A model generated the notes under the pieces. The model saw only the letters and a list, made by a program, of their open reading frames with translations, was not told the origin of the DNA and searched no databases. A stretch of 64,000 nucleotides of DNA from the NCBI RefSeq assembly GCF_036924535.1, contig NZ_JAZHRT010000001.1, positions 6,138,001-6,202,000 of the forward strand, written 5' to 3'. The DNA comes from Bradyrhizobium sp. AZCC 2262 (GTDB taxonomy: Bacteria > Pseudomonadota > Alphaproteobacteria > Rhizobiales > Xanthobacteraceae). This document shows, in pieces, positions 51,385 to 60,392 of the stretch (the stretch's first letter is position 1; every line of letters starts with the position of its first letter). The translations under genes were made by a program, and so were the position numbers.

Positions 51385-51769
51385 CCGCCACGCCGATCGA
51401 AACCCGCATCGGCGGTTAGTGGATTGGTATCGGGCATATCACGGCGCGTAAGCTAAGCGCCCAGCGGCCGATGTCGCCCTCATCGTGAGACGGCTTGTCT
51501 GGTGATCGTTTCTGCTTTGCGTGAGATGCGTCACACCGATCGGCCCGGTCGAAAAAAGCTGGTCTCGGACGAATGGTGAAGCAGACGAAAATCCAGAACG
51601 CCACATACATCTGAAAGATCGGATCGTGGAGTACCTGAATCCTAGGTGATGTCTGGGATCGAGCGGCCGACAATGAAAAGGCTGATCAGCACAAGGCCGG
51701 GAAAACCGACCGCCGCTGCGGTCCCATGGCGCGTCTGGCGGCGGGGAAGGAAAACTCAAACGCGCGCAA
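51385..51769. other. Intergenic stretch, no supported gene
   Basis: About 385 bases between the IS end and the GMC oxidoreductase stop. Minus-strand readings contain two hydrophobic stretches (GFPGLVLISLFIVG and YVAFWIFVCF) in different frames, which could be the remains of a membrane protein. No family can be named. Confidence 0.4.
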
Positions 51770-53404
51770 TCATGCGCGACCCGCGCCCTCGCTATCATAA
51801 CGCAGTTTGCCTTTCAATAGATCGGACGCCTTCTCTCCGATCATGATCGACGGCAGGTTCGTATTGCCGCTTGGCAACTCCGGCATAATCGAGGCATCTG
51901 CAATGCGAAGACCGGCGATGCCCTTGACCCGCAATTGCTCATCAACTACGGACATCCGATCTGTCCCCATTTTGCAAGTCCCCACAGGATGCGATCGATG
52001 ACCCGCATTTTCGCGGATGAATTCCTCGATGTCCTGGTCTGTTTGAACCTGCGAACCGGGCAGAATTTCTTCTGTGACGATGCCGTCGCGATGCAGCGCC
52101 TTGTAAATCTCGCGACACAGTTTAACCCCCGCGACCATGGTGGCAAGATCGTCCCGTTCGGAAAACATGTTGAAAGAGATCCGTGGGCTTTCCGCCGGAT
52201 CGCTGGAACGCAGTTCGACCGCACCGCGCGATTTCGGATGAAGTGCTCCCAATCGCGCCGAAAGTCCGACGATCTCCTGAGGCCGCACTCCCGGAAACCA
52301 GAGGGTCGCCGTGTTGTTCACGGGCATGCAAATAATTTGCATATCGGGACGGTCACACTCGGGGCGAGTACGGAGGAAGATATTTGCAGCCGCTCCGTTC
52401 GTTGCGAAAGGCCCGCTATGCCAGAGAAACCATTGTGCAACGGCCATGGCTGCGCGGTCAAACCTCAGAAACTTCGTATATCCCAGTTTGCCTGGCGTAC
52501 CGAACGCCATAATAATATTGGGATGCTCGGACAGATTTCGTCCCACGCCAGGCAAGTCAACCACAGGAACGATACCCTTCTCGCGGAGGTGCTCGGCAGG
52601 ACCGATGCCGGACAGCATCAGCAGTTGGGGTGAGTTGTACGACCCTGCCGAAACAATGATTTCTTTTCCAACGAAAGAAGATTCCCGAAGCCCGTTTCGG
52701 ACATACTCGATGCCGATGGCTCGCACGCCTTCAAGAATGATTTTCGAAGCTACGGCCTTGGTCAGGACAGTTAAGTTCGACCGCTTTCTCGCGTCCTTCA
52801 GATAGGCTCGCGACGTGCTCGAACGATATCCTCCGCCGATCGTGGCCTCCATCCTGCTGATTCCATCCTGGGACTGGCCGTTAGGATCGTCGTTCGAGCG
52901 AATTCCGATGCTCTCCGCCGCCTTCCGCAAAGGCTCGTAGAGCATGTCCGGCGACGTCATCTGGGTGATTTCGACCCGCCCGCTTCCACCATGGTAGACG
53001 TTGTCGCCGCGCCAACTCCGCTCGAGACGTCTGAAATAGGGAAGAACGTCCTGATAGCCCCAGCCTTGCAGCCCCGAGTCAGCCCATTGATCGAAGTCGC
53101 GCGAATTTCCGCGAATCGCGATCATAGCGTTGATGCTCGATGTCCCTCCGAGCGTCCGTCCTCGCGGGATTGGCAGCCGCCGCCCTCCCAGACCGGGTTC
53201 AGGCTCCGACATATAATTCCAGCTATAGGCTGGCCTGCTGAACACCGTTCGAAAAGCAAGAGGCATAGAAAGCAGAGGATTATTATCCGGCCCGCCGGCT
53301 TCCAAAAGCAATACGCGGGTGCGGCTTGTTTCGGTGAGGCGGTTTGCTATGACCGCGCCTGCCGAACCGGATCCGACAATGATATAATCATATTTTTCTG
53401 GCAC
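51770..53404 (-). CDS. GMC-family FAD oxidoreductase (choline-dehydrogenase-like)
   Basis: A protein of about 544 residues. YDYIIVGSGSAGAVIANRL at the N-terminus is the FAD fold, GRTLGGTSSINAMIAIRG near 80 and GSYNSPQLLMLSGIGPAEHL near 250 are the GMC signatures, and NAGHRSHPVGTCKMG plus SGNTNLPSIMIGEKASDLL hold the catalytic His and Asn near the C-terminus. It oxidises alcohols to aldehydes or ketones. GTG at 53404 is preferred (MPEKYDYIIVG); TTG at 53416 is possible. It stands alone on the minus strand. Confidence 0.92.
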   Translation of the reverse strand: MPEKYDYIIVGSGSAGAVIANRLTETSRTRVLLLEAGGPDNNPLLSMPLAFRTVFSRPAYSWNYMSEPEPGLGGRRLPIPRGRTLGGTSSINAMIAIRGNSRDFDQWADSGLQGWGYQDVLPYFRRLERSWRGDNVYHGGSGRVEITQMTSPDMLYEPLRKAAESIGIRSNDDPNGQSQDGISRMEATIGGGYRSSTSRAYLKDARKRSNLTVLTKAVASKIILEGVRAIGIEYVRNGLRESSFVGKEIIVSAGSYNSPQLLMLSGIGPAEHLREKGIVPVVDLPGVGRNLSEHPNIIMAFGTPGKLGYTKFLRFDRAAMAVAQWFLWHSGPFATNGAAANIFLRTRPECDRPDMQIICMPVNNTATLWFPGVRPQEIVGLSARLGALHPKSRGAVELRSSDPAESPRISFNMFSERDDLATMVAGVKLCREIYKALHRDGIVTEEILPGSQVQTDQDIEEFIRENAGHRSHPVGTCKMGTDRMSVVDEQLRVKGIAGLRIADASIMPELPSGNTNLPSIMIGEKASDLLKGKLRYDSEGAGRA

Positions 53405-53463
53405 GACCGCTCTCAACGAACATGAAGTTGGCGTTTCGCGAATAATTCAGAGCACAATCACTA

Positions 53464-54118
53464 CTACACGGCCTCGATAATTTCTCGAATGACGTCTTCC
53501 GGCGCGAGAAAGTTGCTCGAAACTCCAGCCCTGAGACTGTCGGGCTTCGTCATTCCGGTCCGTACACCCTCTGGGCAGACGCACGAGACCGAGACGCCAT
53601 CATCGGCATACGTAATCGAGCCATTCGGCCAACGCGACGGCGGCGTGCCTGCTAGCTGCGTAAGGCGCACAGCGGAAGTCCGTCAGCAGCCCGGCCGCGA
53701 AAGCGGTGACGACAAAGTGTCCGTTTCCGCGCTCGACCATGCGTGGAATGACGGCTCGCGCGGCGTTGACGTGACCCATCAGGTTGACGTCGAGCGACCT
53801 CCGCCAATTAGTCGTTTCGCCAAGGCCGTCGCCGGCGTGAATTCCAGCGTTCGAGCACCAGAGATCGATCGGGCCGATCTCCGTTTCGACCTTCTCCACC
53901 AAGGCTTCGACGGATCGGCTTTCAACTACATCGAGTTCAAGCGCCAGCGCGGGACTGTGGGAGTACGTCTCATTGATCGCAGCCGCTACCCGTCGGGCTG
54001 CTTCGAGATCGCGAATGCCGGATTGGGCAAGTGCCCCACAGAGCGCCTGCCAGACGCCGCTTCCACCGCCGGTAACGACAGCCACCTGTGCCGCCGCATC
54101 AAAACCGTCTGCCGCCAT
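53464..54118 (-). pseudogene. Degraded duplicate of the SDR at 13905-14723
   Basis: Reads MAADGFDAAAQVAVVTGGGS, LDVNLMGHVNAARAVIPRM and later VSCVCPEGVRTGMTKPDSLR, closely following the intact SDR. About 20 bases are lost near 54015, a frameshift lies near 53615 just after the catalytic YAASRHAA (Lys of Tyr-x3-Lys changed to Arg), and the C-terminal basic tail is missing. It stops at 53464. The upstream sequence including the 16-bp palindrome is also duplicated. Confidence 0.88.
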
Positions 54119-54140
54119 CCCTGGCCCTCATATGTTCTTT

Positions 54141-54156
54141 GGTCCAACCATAGACC
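54141..54156. promoter_or_regulatory. 16-bp palindrome before the SDR pseudogene
   Basis: GGTCCAACCATAGACC, identical to 14746-14761. It survives in front of a dead gene. It could still bind the GntR protein and act as a decoy, or simply be a leftover of the duplication. Confidence 0.65.
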
Positions 54157-54284
54157 CATAGCCTTCGAAGGTCAACACGGCCACCGTGATGCATTGGAGC
54201 GGTGCCGAAAATGCATTGATGCGAGCCATCTGCAGCGCGAAACAAGCGCCGCCCGAACATGAGCGGCCCTCCGGAGAGAACCGC

Positions 54285-54546
54285 CATTATCTTATGCAGG
54301 ACTCATGGCCGGCGCTTTATTTCCAAACTGGATGCGCACCGTTCCTTCCTTGCTTTACATCCAGCGTCATCTCACCGACGCCTGCGATCCGGATTGCGAC
54401 CCGATCTCCCGCTTTTAGCGGCCCGACACCGGCGGGGTCCCGTTTGCAATGATGTCACCCGGATAGAGCGTCATGACTGAGGAGGCCATCGCGATCATCT
54501 CGGGGACGCCGACAATGAGATCTCGGGTGTTGGCTTTTTGGCGAGC
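54285..54546 (-). pseudogene. 3' fragment of the FAH-family hydrolase gene
   Basis: Copy of about 14917-15170, the last about 80 codons of the intact hydrolase (PEMIAMASSVMTLYPGDII, GVGEMTLDVKQGK-like), with a one-base loss in the ASGTPAGVG motif near 54441. Together with the SDR pseudogene it preserves the exact gene order of the 13.9-15.2 kb region. It is cut at 54546 just before an intact SDR on the same strand. Confidence 0.87.
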
Positions 54547-54583
54547 TTAAATCGCAGCGCAGGTAAAGCCACAATTGCAGCAC

Positions 54584-55351
54584 TCAGCTGATCAATGCTC
54601 CGCCGTCGATGATGATTGTCTGTCCCGTAATGAAGGTACCGGCCGCTGATGCCAGAAAAACCGCGGCGCCGGCAATTTCATCGGGCTCTCCGATGCGTGC
54701 CAGCGGCGCAGTGGCGGTTATGGCTTTCAGCGTTTCCGGATTTTCCCAAAGCGCCCGGGCAAAATCCGTCTTGACCAGGCCAGGCGCGATGCAGTTCACG
54801 CGGACGTTGTGCTTGCCGTATTCACAGGCCAGATTCCGGGCGAGTTGCATATCGGCAGCCTTCGAAATCGAGTAGGCGCCCAGATTTGTCGTCCCTTTGA
54901 GACCGCCGACGGATGAGACGATGGTGATCGAACCATCTCTGCGCTCGATCATCTGGGGCGCTACGAACGTAATTAGCCAATGGTTGGCTATGATGTTGTT
55001 TTCGAGAACCTTGCGAAACTGGTCGTCGGAAATTCCCGCCTGCGGTCCGTAATATGGGTTCGTCGCCGCGTTGCAGACCAGCGTATCGACCTTGCCAAAC
55101 GCGCCGTTGGCCTTTTCGACGAGCTCCTTGAGTTCTTCCTTGACCGAGATGTTCGCCGCAATGGCGAGCGCGACCTGTTTGCCGGCCGTATCGTTAATCG
55201 CCTCCGTCACTTCGTCACAAGCCTGTTGCTTGCGTGAGGAGATCACAACCTTAGCACCGTGTTCGGCCATCCGCTCCGCGATAGCACGACCTATCCCCCG
55301 CGAAGAGCCAGTGATGACTGCAACTTTCCCGGACATATCGAACAGAGTCAT
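54584..55351 (-). CDS. Short-chain dehydrogenase/reductase
   Basis: A 255-residue SDR: ITGSSRGIGRAIAERMAEHG near 14-33, LVCNAATNPYYGP (NNAG variant), VSSVGGLKGTTNLGAYSISK with catalytic Ser and Tyr-x3-Lys, APGLVKTDFARALWENPE, and FITGQTIIIDGGALIS. This subgroup resembles DHRS4/carbonyl-reductase-type SDRs. GAGGGACGC precedes the ATG at 55351. It is divergent from the acyl-CoA dehydrogenase gene. Confidence 0.92.
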   Translation of the reverse strand: MTLFDMSGKVAVITGSSRGIGRAIAERMAEHGAKVVISSRKQQACDEVTEAINDTAGKQVALAIAANISVKEELKELVEKANGAFGKVDTLVCNAATNPYYGPQAGISDDQFRKVLENNIIANHWLITFVAPQMIERRDGSITIVSSVGGLKGTTNLGAYSISKAADMQLARNLACEYGKHNVRVNCIAPGLVKTDFARALWENPETLKAITATAPLARIGEPDEIAGAAVFLASAAGTFITGQTIIIDGGALIS

Positions 55352-55864
55352 GCGTCCCTCATTTCTTAGATGTTTGCCCGGCGTCAGGTGAGCCCGCTTT
55401 CCGCTTCAATCAAGCTAACCATTGTGAAAACAATAAATGTAACGACAAGTCAGTGTAGCAGAAGTCAGTCTGGGCTCAGACCAACCCGTAGTTCTCGCTT
55501 GGCACATCGGAGCTCCCTGCGGCTTCACGCGCTGAGCCCTTCACTGCGTTACACAGAGACGAGGTGCGACATGAAGCCGGTCGTCGGTAGCTTGATCGGC
55601 CTTACAGGCCCCTGTGGGATGTCCTCCACGCAAACGTTTTTCCCCTATCCGCCGCCGGCAGTTTCCATGGGACGCCAAACAGCGATTAAAAGCCTACGTC
55701 CGCGATCAACATCATCACTCGCCTGACGGCGTCAAGGCAAATATGGGCTGATATCGTATCGATCTCATTCGATATCGTATCGATCTTAATCACGCCACCA
55801 AGCGCCTCGCCACGGGCGTATGTCACCCTATAAGCTTGATTATCCAGTACAGCGAGGAAGAATT
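55352..55864. promoter_or_regulatory. Divergent promoter region SDR/acyl-CoA dehydrogenase
   Basis: About 510 bases. A 118-codon plus frame inside it has no recognisable domain and is judged spurious. The part near 55750 holds a two-copy direct repeat described separately. No other structure was noted. Confidence 0.5.
55750..55786. promoter_or_regulatory. Two direct copies of GATATCGTATCGATCT, candidate operator
   Basis: The 16-mer occurs at 55750-55765 and 55771-55786, so the period is 21 bases, two helical turns, placing both on the same DNA face. Each copy contains near-palindromic ATATCG/CGAT elements. It lies 80-115 bases upstream of the dehydrogenase start, a normal operator position. 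The binding protein is unknown. Confidence 0.65.
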
Positions 55865-57097
55865 ATGTCGATAGATTTCGAAATCCCGGCAGAGGCGAAG
55901 GCGGTCCGGGAGAAAGTCCGCAAATGGGTTCACGATGAATGTATCCCGGCGGAAAAGGAACTGGACACTAAGCCGTTGAAGGAAGTGCTGGGCAGGCTGC
56001 GCGCCAAAGCGCGCGCGCAAGGCCTCTGGTGCCCGTTCGCTCCGAAGGAATATGGCGGCATGGGGCTCGGCCCGCTCGCCAACTCACTGGTGCAGATGGA
56101 GCTCGGCGAAAGCACACTCGGTGCGCTGTCGATGAACACGCAGGGGCCCGATGATGCCTCGATCATGACGATCATGACGCACGCAACGGAACATCAGAAG
56201 GAAAAATTCCTCAAGCCGTTATTGAACGGGGAGAAGCGCATCTGCTTCTCGATGACTGAGAAGGTGGCGGGTGGCGATGCTACGGGCATGCAGACCCGCG
56301 CGGAAAGAGATGGCAATGCCAATTATATTCTCAACGGCGAGAAGTGGTTTACGTCATCCGCCGGTGTCGCCGACCTGGCCCTGGTAATGGCCAAGACCGA
56401 TCCGAACGCGCCACGGCACAAGCAATTTTCGACATTCATCGTGGAATTGCCCAACCCCGGCTACAACATCAAACGCGACATCAAGACCATGGCGATCGAG
56501 GGGCCGCATGCCCACGCGCTTTCCGGCGGACATTCGGAGGTCGAGATCAAGGATCTCAAGGTGCCCGCCGAAAATCTGCTGGGCGGCGAAGGCAACGGCT
56601 TCGATATGGGACAACACCGCCTTGCCTACGGCCGATTGCGCCATGGCATGCACAACGTCGCCAAGGCCCAGCGGGCTCTCGATATGGCGACGGAATATGT
56701 CACCAAGCGTTCGACTTTCGGCGTGCTGCTCGCCGATCGGCAGGCTGTCCAGTTCATGTTGGCCGATTGCGCCAGCCAGCTCTATATGGCTCGGCTGATG
56801 CTGCTGCATATTGCTTACAAGGCTGAAAAGGGCCTGGACCTAACGCAGGAAAACTCCATCGCCAAGGTCTATCTGGCTCGCATGGTGCACAAAGTCATCG
56901 ATACCGCGATCCAGTTGCATGGTGCGTTGGGCTACAGCCAGGATCTTCCGCTGGCGAAGTGGTATACGGAGGTTCGTATGCAGCGTCTGGTCGACGGTCC
57001 TGACGAGGTGCACAAATGGAAAGTCGGCCGTAACGTCATCAAGGCCTTCCGCAAGCACGGCACCACGGCTTCAGCCGCTGGCGGCGATTTGATCTGA
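55865..57097 (+). CDS. Acyl-CoA dehydrogenase (FadE10/ACAD11-like)
   Basis: A 410-residue acyl-CoA dehydrogenase. CFSMTEKVAGGDATGMQTRA near 130, GEKWFTSSAGVADLALVMAK near 165, YVTKRSTFGVLLADRQAVQF near 290 and AIQLHGALGYSQDLPLAKWY near 355 are the standard segments. The N-terminal helix has EIPAEAKAVREKVRKWVHDE. Start at 55865 follows AGGAAG; the frame extends to 55820 without a site. In ACAD11-type systems it works with an APH-type kinase like the one at 31 kb. Confidence 0.93.
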   Translation: MSIDFEIPAEAKAVREKVRKWVHDECIPAEKELDTKPLKEVLGRLRAKARAQGLWCPFAPKEYGGMGLGPLANSLVQMELGESTLGALSMNTQGPDDASIMTIMTHATEHQKEKFLKPLLNGEKRICFSMTEKVAGGDATGMQTRAERDGNANYILNGEKWFTSSAGVADLALVMAKTDPNAPRHKQFSTFIVELPNPGYNIKRDIKTMAIEGPHAHALSGGHSEVEIKDLKVPAENLLGGEGNGFDMGQHRLAYGRLRHGMHNVAKAQRALDMATEYVTKRSTFGVLLADRQAVQFMLADCASQLYMARLMLLHIAYKAEKGLDLTQENSIAKVYLARMVHKVIDTAIQLHGALGYSQDLPLAKWYTEVRMQRLVDGPDEVHKWKVGRNVIKAFRKHGTTASAAGGDLI

Positions 57098-57117
57098 CGT
57101 GCGGAACGGGCGGGCTA

Positions 57118-57680
57118 GATCAAACCCCCGCACCCGGCCACGCGGCGGAGATGAAAGTCCGTATCGCCACATGTGTTCTCGATAATGCTCAGCCGCTTGA
57201 AGTAATGGCCGATCCGGGCCTCCATGGTCATGCCGATGCCGTCACATGGAGCTGGATCGACTGCAGGCCGACGAATTTCAGCGACTTGCCGATCTGCACC
57301 TTCGCCGCCGCGACCGCGGTGGCGTGTCCCCTGGCGTCGTCGAAATCGCAAGCCACGGTCGCGAACATCGACATGCTGCGGGCCTGCTCGGCGGCGACGA
57401 AAATGTCGGCGGCGCGGTGCTGCAGGGTCTGGAAGGTGCCGATGGCGACGCCGAACTGGGTTCGCGTCTTGAGATATTCGACGGTGGTCTTGAACGATTC
57501 ATCCATCGCCCCGCCGGCTGCGGCGCATAACGCGATGCGGCCGTCATCGACCACGCGTTCGATCAGTGGCAGGCCATTCTCGGGGTCGCCGATCGCTGCA
57601 TCGGCATCGACCTCGACGCCCGTGAAGGCGATGTCGGCCGCGTGCATTCCGTCCTGGGTCGGATAGCCCTTCCGGGCGAG
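57118..57680 (-). pseudogene. Acyl-CoA dehydrogenase C-terminal fragment
   Basis: Reads GYPTQDGMHAADIAFTGVEV, then GGAMDESFKTTVEYLKTRTQ and FGVAIGTFQTLQHRAADIF, the C-terminal helical domain. A frameshift at about 57243 separates LQSIQLH from DGIGMTMEARIGHYFKRLSI. The N-terminal half is missing; it is fused instead to an SDR fragment on the same strand. Confidence 0.85.
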
Positions 57681-58046
57681 AAGCGAGCCGGAAAGGACCT
57701 TTGAAATTGAGGGAAACGATCTTGTCAAACATCGCTTCCGCTATCTCGTGGGAAGGAATGGCGGGCGACGTGCCGCGAGGATGTCGATACGACCGAACGC
57801 CTGATAGGCGGCTGCGGCGAGCCGATCAACGTCATCCCACCGGCTGGCGTTTGCCGAGATGGCCAGCGCGCGACGACCGAGCCTTCGCATTTCCTCAGCG
57901 GCCGCCTCACAGGCATCAAGCTTGCGGCTCGAAATAACCACGTCGGCTCCACGCTGGGCGAATGCGCGCACCATTTGCAGACCAAGCCCTCGGGAGCCTC
58001 CCGTGACCAAGGCGACCTTTCCGGTCAGATCAAATAACTCGTCCAT
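57681..58046 (-). pseudogene. SDR fragment fused to the acyl-CoA dehydrogenase fragment
   Basis: From an ATG at 58046 with AGGAAAG upstream: MDELFDLTGKVALVTGGSRG, then VVISSRKLDACEAAAEEMRR up to GRIDIL. The NNAG segment and about 35 residues are deleted near 57770, after which FDKIVSLNFKGPFRLAS continues in another frame. It then joins the dehydrogenase fragment at about 57680. The intact start signals mean a truncated peptide could still be made. Confidence 0.85.
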
Positions 58047-58395
58047 TCTGTCTTTCCTCGCAATCATGGATAACTCAGATGCAGCGGTTCGCGGATGACC
58101 CCGCGGCCGACGCAAGCTGAGGATGCGTGCTAACTCTTATCCGTCCGCCATCTCCCGAATTCGTTTGTATTTCGGAATACTCCAGAATGGACAGTATCTT
58201 CCCAAGAAAATAGTGTTGCATCTGCGTGCATGAGAATAGGCGCGCAGTGCGCCGATTCGTTAGCGCCCGATCCACTGGCTGGGACTCATTCCGTAATGAG
58301 CTCTGGACAAGACAACTCCGGCAGGGCATCGCCGGAGGTTTTCCAAATTTATTCATAAAGTAGGTTTTCGTCTCCTTGAGAGCAAAAGGCAGGCC
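58047..58395. other. Intergenic, nothing recognised
   Basis: About 350 bases between the SDR fragment and the thioesterase stop. One minus-strand open frame covers most of it but has no domain content or ribosome binding site. No regulatory motif was found. Confidence 0.4.
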
Positions 58396-58821
58396 TCAGC
58401 GACGAGGAACAGCCACCGCGCTATAGTTTCGATAAGTTGCATTTGCCCGGGCGACCGGTTCACCGTTCGCCGTGATAAGAGCCTGGGTAAAAATCAGCGA
58501 TTTGGTTTCTTTAATAAGAATCACGTTTGCCTCAACCCAAGCACCAAGCGGCGCAGGAGCGATGTAGTCGACGGATAGGCTGATTGTTGGCGTATGACGT
58601 TCCGTGGTTATTAATCCCGAACGCATGATGGCTGCGATCTGCATGTCGGCAAAGGTTGCCATCGCGCCACCATGACAATTTCCGGTAGCATTGGTGTGGT
58701 ACTCCATGACACGGAATCCAAGCGTCGTCGTCTTTCGATTCAGATAAACTGTGCCAAAAGCCGAATCGAAGCCATTCGTTCGAAAAATCGGCTCAAAATC
58801 GTCTGGTGCGATATCTTCCAC
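58396..58821 (-). CDS. PaaI-type hotdog thioesterase
   Basis: A 141-residue hotdog-fold protein. The active-site region NATGNCHGGAMATFADMQIA near 45-65 carries the HGG motif followed by an Asp, as in PaaI/4-hydroxybenzoyl-CoA thioesterase relatives, and TISLSVDYIAPAPLGAWVEA is the standard second strand. It would hydrolyse acyl-CoA or aryl-CoA esters to release trapped CoA. Start is GTG at 58821 with AAGGA upstream. It stands alone on the minus strand. Confidence 0.88.
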   Translation of the reverse strand: MEDIAPDDFEPIFRTNGFDSAFGTVYLNRKTTTLGFRVMEYHTNATGNCHGGAMATFADMQIAAIMRSGLITTERHTPTISLSVDYIAPAPLGAWVEANVILIKETKSLIFTQALITANGEPVARANATYRNYSAVAVPRR

Positions 58822-58941
58822 CGATGATCCTTGGTTTAGTCGAGCGGCGCCCCGCGGCTCTCAAAGGGATTCGTTCGGCCCAAAAACGAATTGAGCGACC
58901 TTAGTCGCGAGAGCCACCGCACTCATTGCCACCTCCCCTTC

Positions 58942-59175
58942 GCCGGCGACAACTTCGATAACTTGCAGGAATACAAGCGTGCAACTTGAAACAAGTGGGT
59001 TTCACAGCCTTGCTCACGCGTCAAAAAGGTACGTTCTGTAGTTTGTGCTTTGTGGCAGTTGCCAGGAAGCACGGCCTAGGATCGCCAACAATGATTTGGT
59101 CTCGGTGCCAACACAAATACTCATTCCCGATGACCTTAGAGGATTTAGGTATCATGAACGCGGCACGACTCGTTA
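58942..59175. repeat. Dispersed segment, copy C
   Basis: Third degraded copy of the binding-protein 5' end and upstream region (29443-29685). It retains GGGTTTCACAGCCTTGCTCA, closer to copy A here than copy B is, while GGTACGTTCTGTAGTTTG and TTGGTCTCGGTG match copy B. Copies B and C share changes absent from A, so they may derive from a second, missing parent. No binding-protein body adjoins it. Confidence 0.75.
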
Positions 59176-59299
59176 GCCGCGGCTTAGCTGATCTCGCCGT
59201 TTTGGCCTATTTCCGCTTCACGCCAAAAACGTCATTCCATAACCCCTTCATTACGCCAGTTGTTGCGCCAAAGGCGGTCACTCCGGCAAAGCGGCGTTG

Positions 59300-60392
59300 A
59301 TGACGCCGGCGCTGTCCTGCGCGACTTCGGCAGACGCCAAGATCTGTTCGGCAATGTCAAGTCAGGCAAGCCCGAAGTGGCGAAGATCAGCGACGGGTCG
59401 CTGAAAGGCTATGCCGCGAACGGCATCAGGCGCTTCTCTCGGCATTCCTTTCGCGGCGCCGCCGGTCGGCGAACTGCGCTGGAAGCGCCCGCTCCGCCTG
59501 CCGAGTGGACAGGCGAGCGTGACGCCCGTGCCTTCGCCCCGCTTGCGTGCAGACAAACACCTCTTCGGTGTCATGGCTGTCCGCAGCACCACGGAAGACA
59601 GTCTTTATCTGAATGTCTTCGCGCCGGCGTCGGGCCGCAGCAAGCTACGCCCGGTGATTGTGTGGCTCCATGGCGGCGGCCTGCTCAACGGCCGTACCAA
59701 CGACTATGACCCGCGCAAGCTGGTCAAAGACGGTGACCTCGTCGTGGAGTCCACGACCTACCGCATGAACGTGTTCGGTTATATGGCGCATCCGTCGCTC
59801 GACAAGGAAGGCCATCCGTTCGGCAATTACGGCACGCTCGACCAGCAGGCTGCGCTGAAATGGGTGCAACAGAACATCAAGACGTTCGGCGGTGACCCTA
59901 ACAATGTGACGGTATTCGGCGAAAGCGCCGGTGGCATAGCCATCATGTTCAACCTCGTTTCGCCAGGCGCCGCGGGCCTGTTTCAAAAGGTCATCCTTGA
60001 AAGCGGGGTGTCGGCGCCAGCGCAGACTCCGCTTGAGATGGCCGAAAAGACAGGTTTGGACTTCGCGTCCACGATGGGTTGCGAGGACCGACCGCGGTAT
60101 GCATGCGCTCCAAGTCCGTGGACGAGATCATCGCCAAGGCGGGCCGCTTCCTCAACGGTGCGGTGCGCTCGGTGCACGGCACAATCCTGCCGGCGCAGAT
60201 GCAGGCCTTGATGGCGGAAGGCAAGTTCCACAAGGTGCCTATTCTGATGAGCAACAATGCCGACGAATGGACCTGGTTTACGAGTCTCACCGAACTCGAC
60301 ATCAAGAAGCCAATGACTGGGGAGGATTATCCTAAAACGCTCACTGGACCAACTTCGCCAGGACCGGCAATCCGAACGGCAAGGGCCTGCGT
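59300..60392 (+). pseudogene. Type-B carboxylesterase, N-terminal two thirds, broken
   Basis: KISDGSLKGYAANGI and, after a frame change near 59430, GIPFAAPPVGELRWKRP, STTEDSLYLNVFAPASG, VIVWLHGGGLLNGRT and the nucleophile elbow VTVFGESAGGIAIMFN show a secreted-type carboxylesterase. A one-base frameshift lies near 60085 (CEDPTAVCMRSKSVDEIIAK). Near 60340 the gene jumps by deletion to GPTSPGPAIRTARA, which is the TNFAGTGNPNGKG sequence of the C-terminus in another frame, and then ends. Confidence 0.87.

Noticed and set aside
55370..55726. 118-codon plus-strand frame before the acyl-CoA dehydrogenase
   Set aside because: Low-complexity Ser/Arg-rich translation without motifs; it lies in a divergent promoter region.
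58075..58356. 93-codon minus-strand frame
   Set aside because: No ribosome binding site or family motif, and it sits between decayed fragments.
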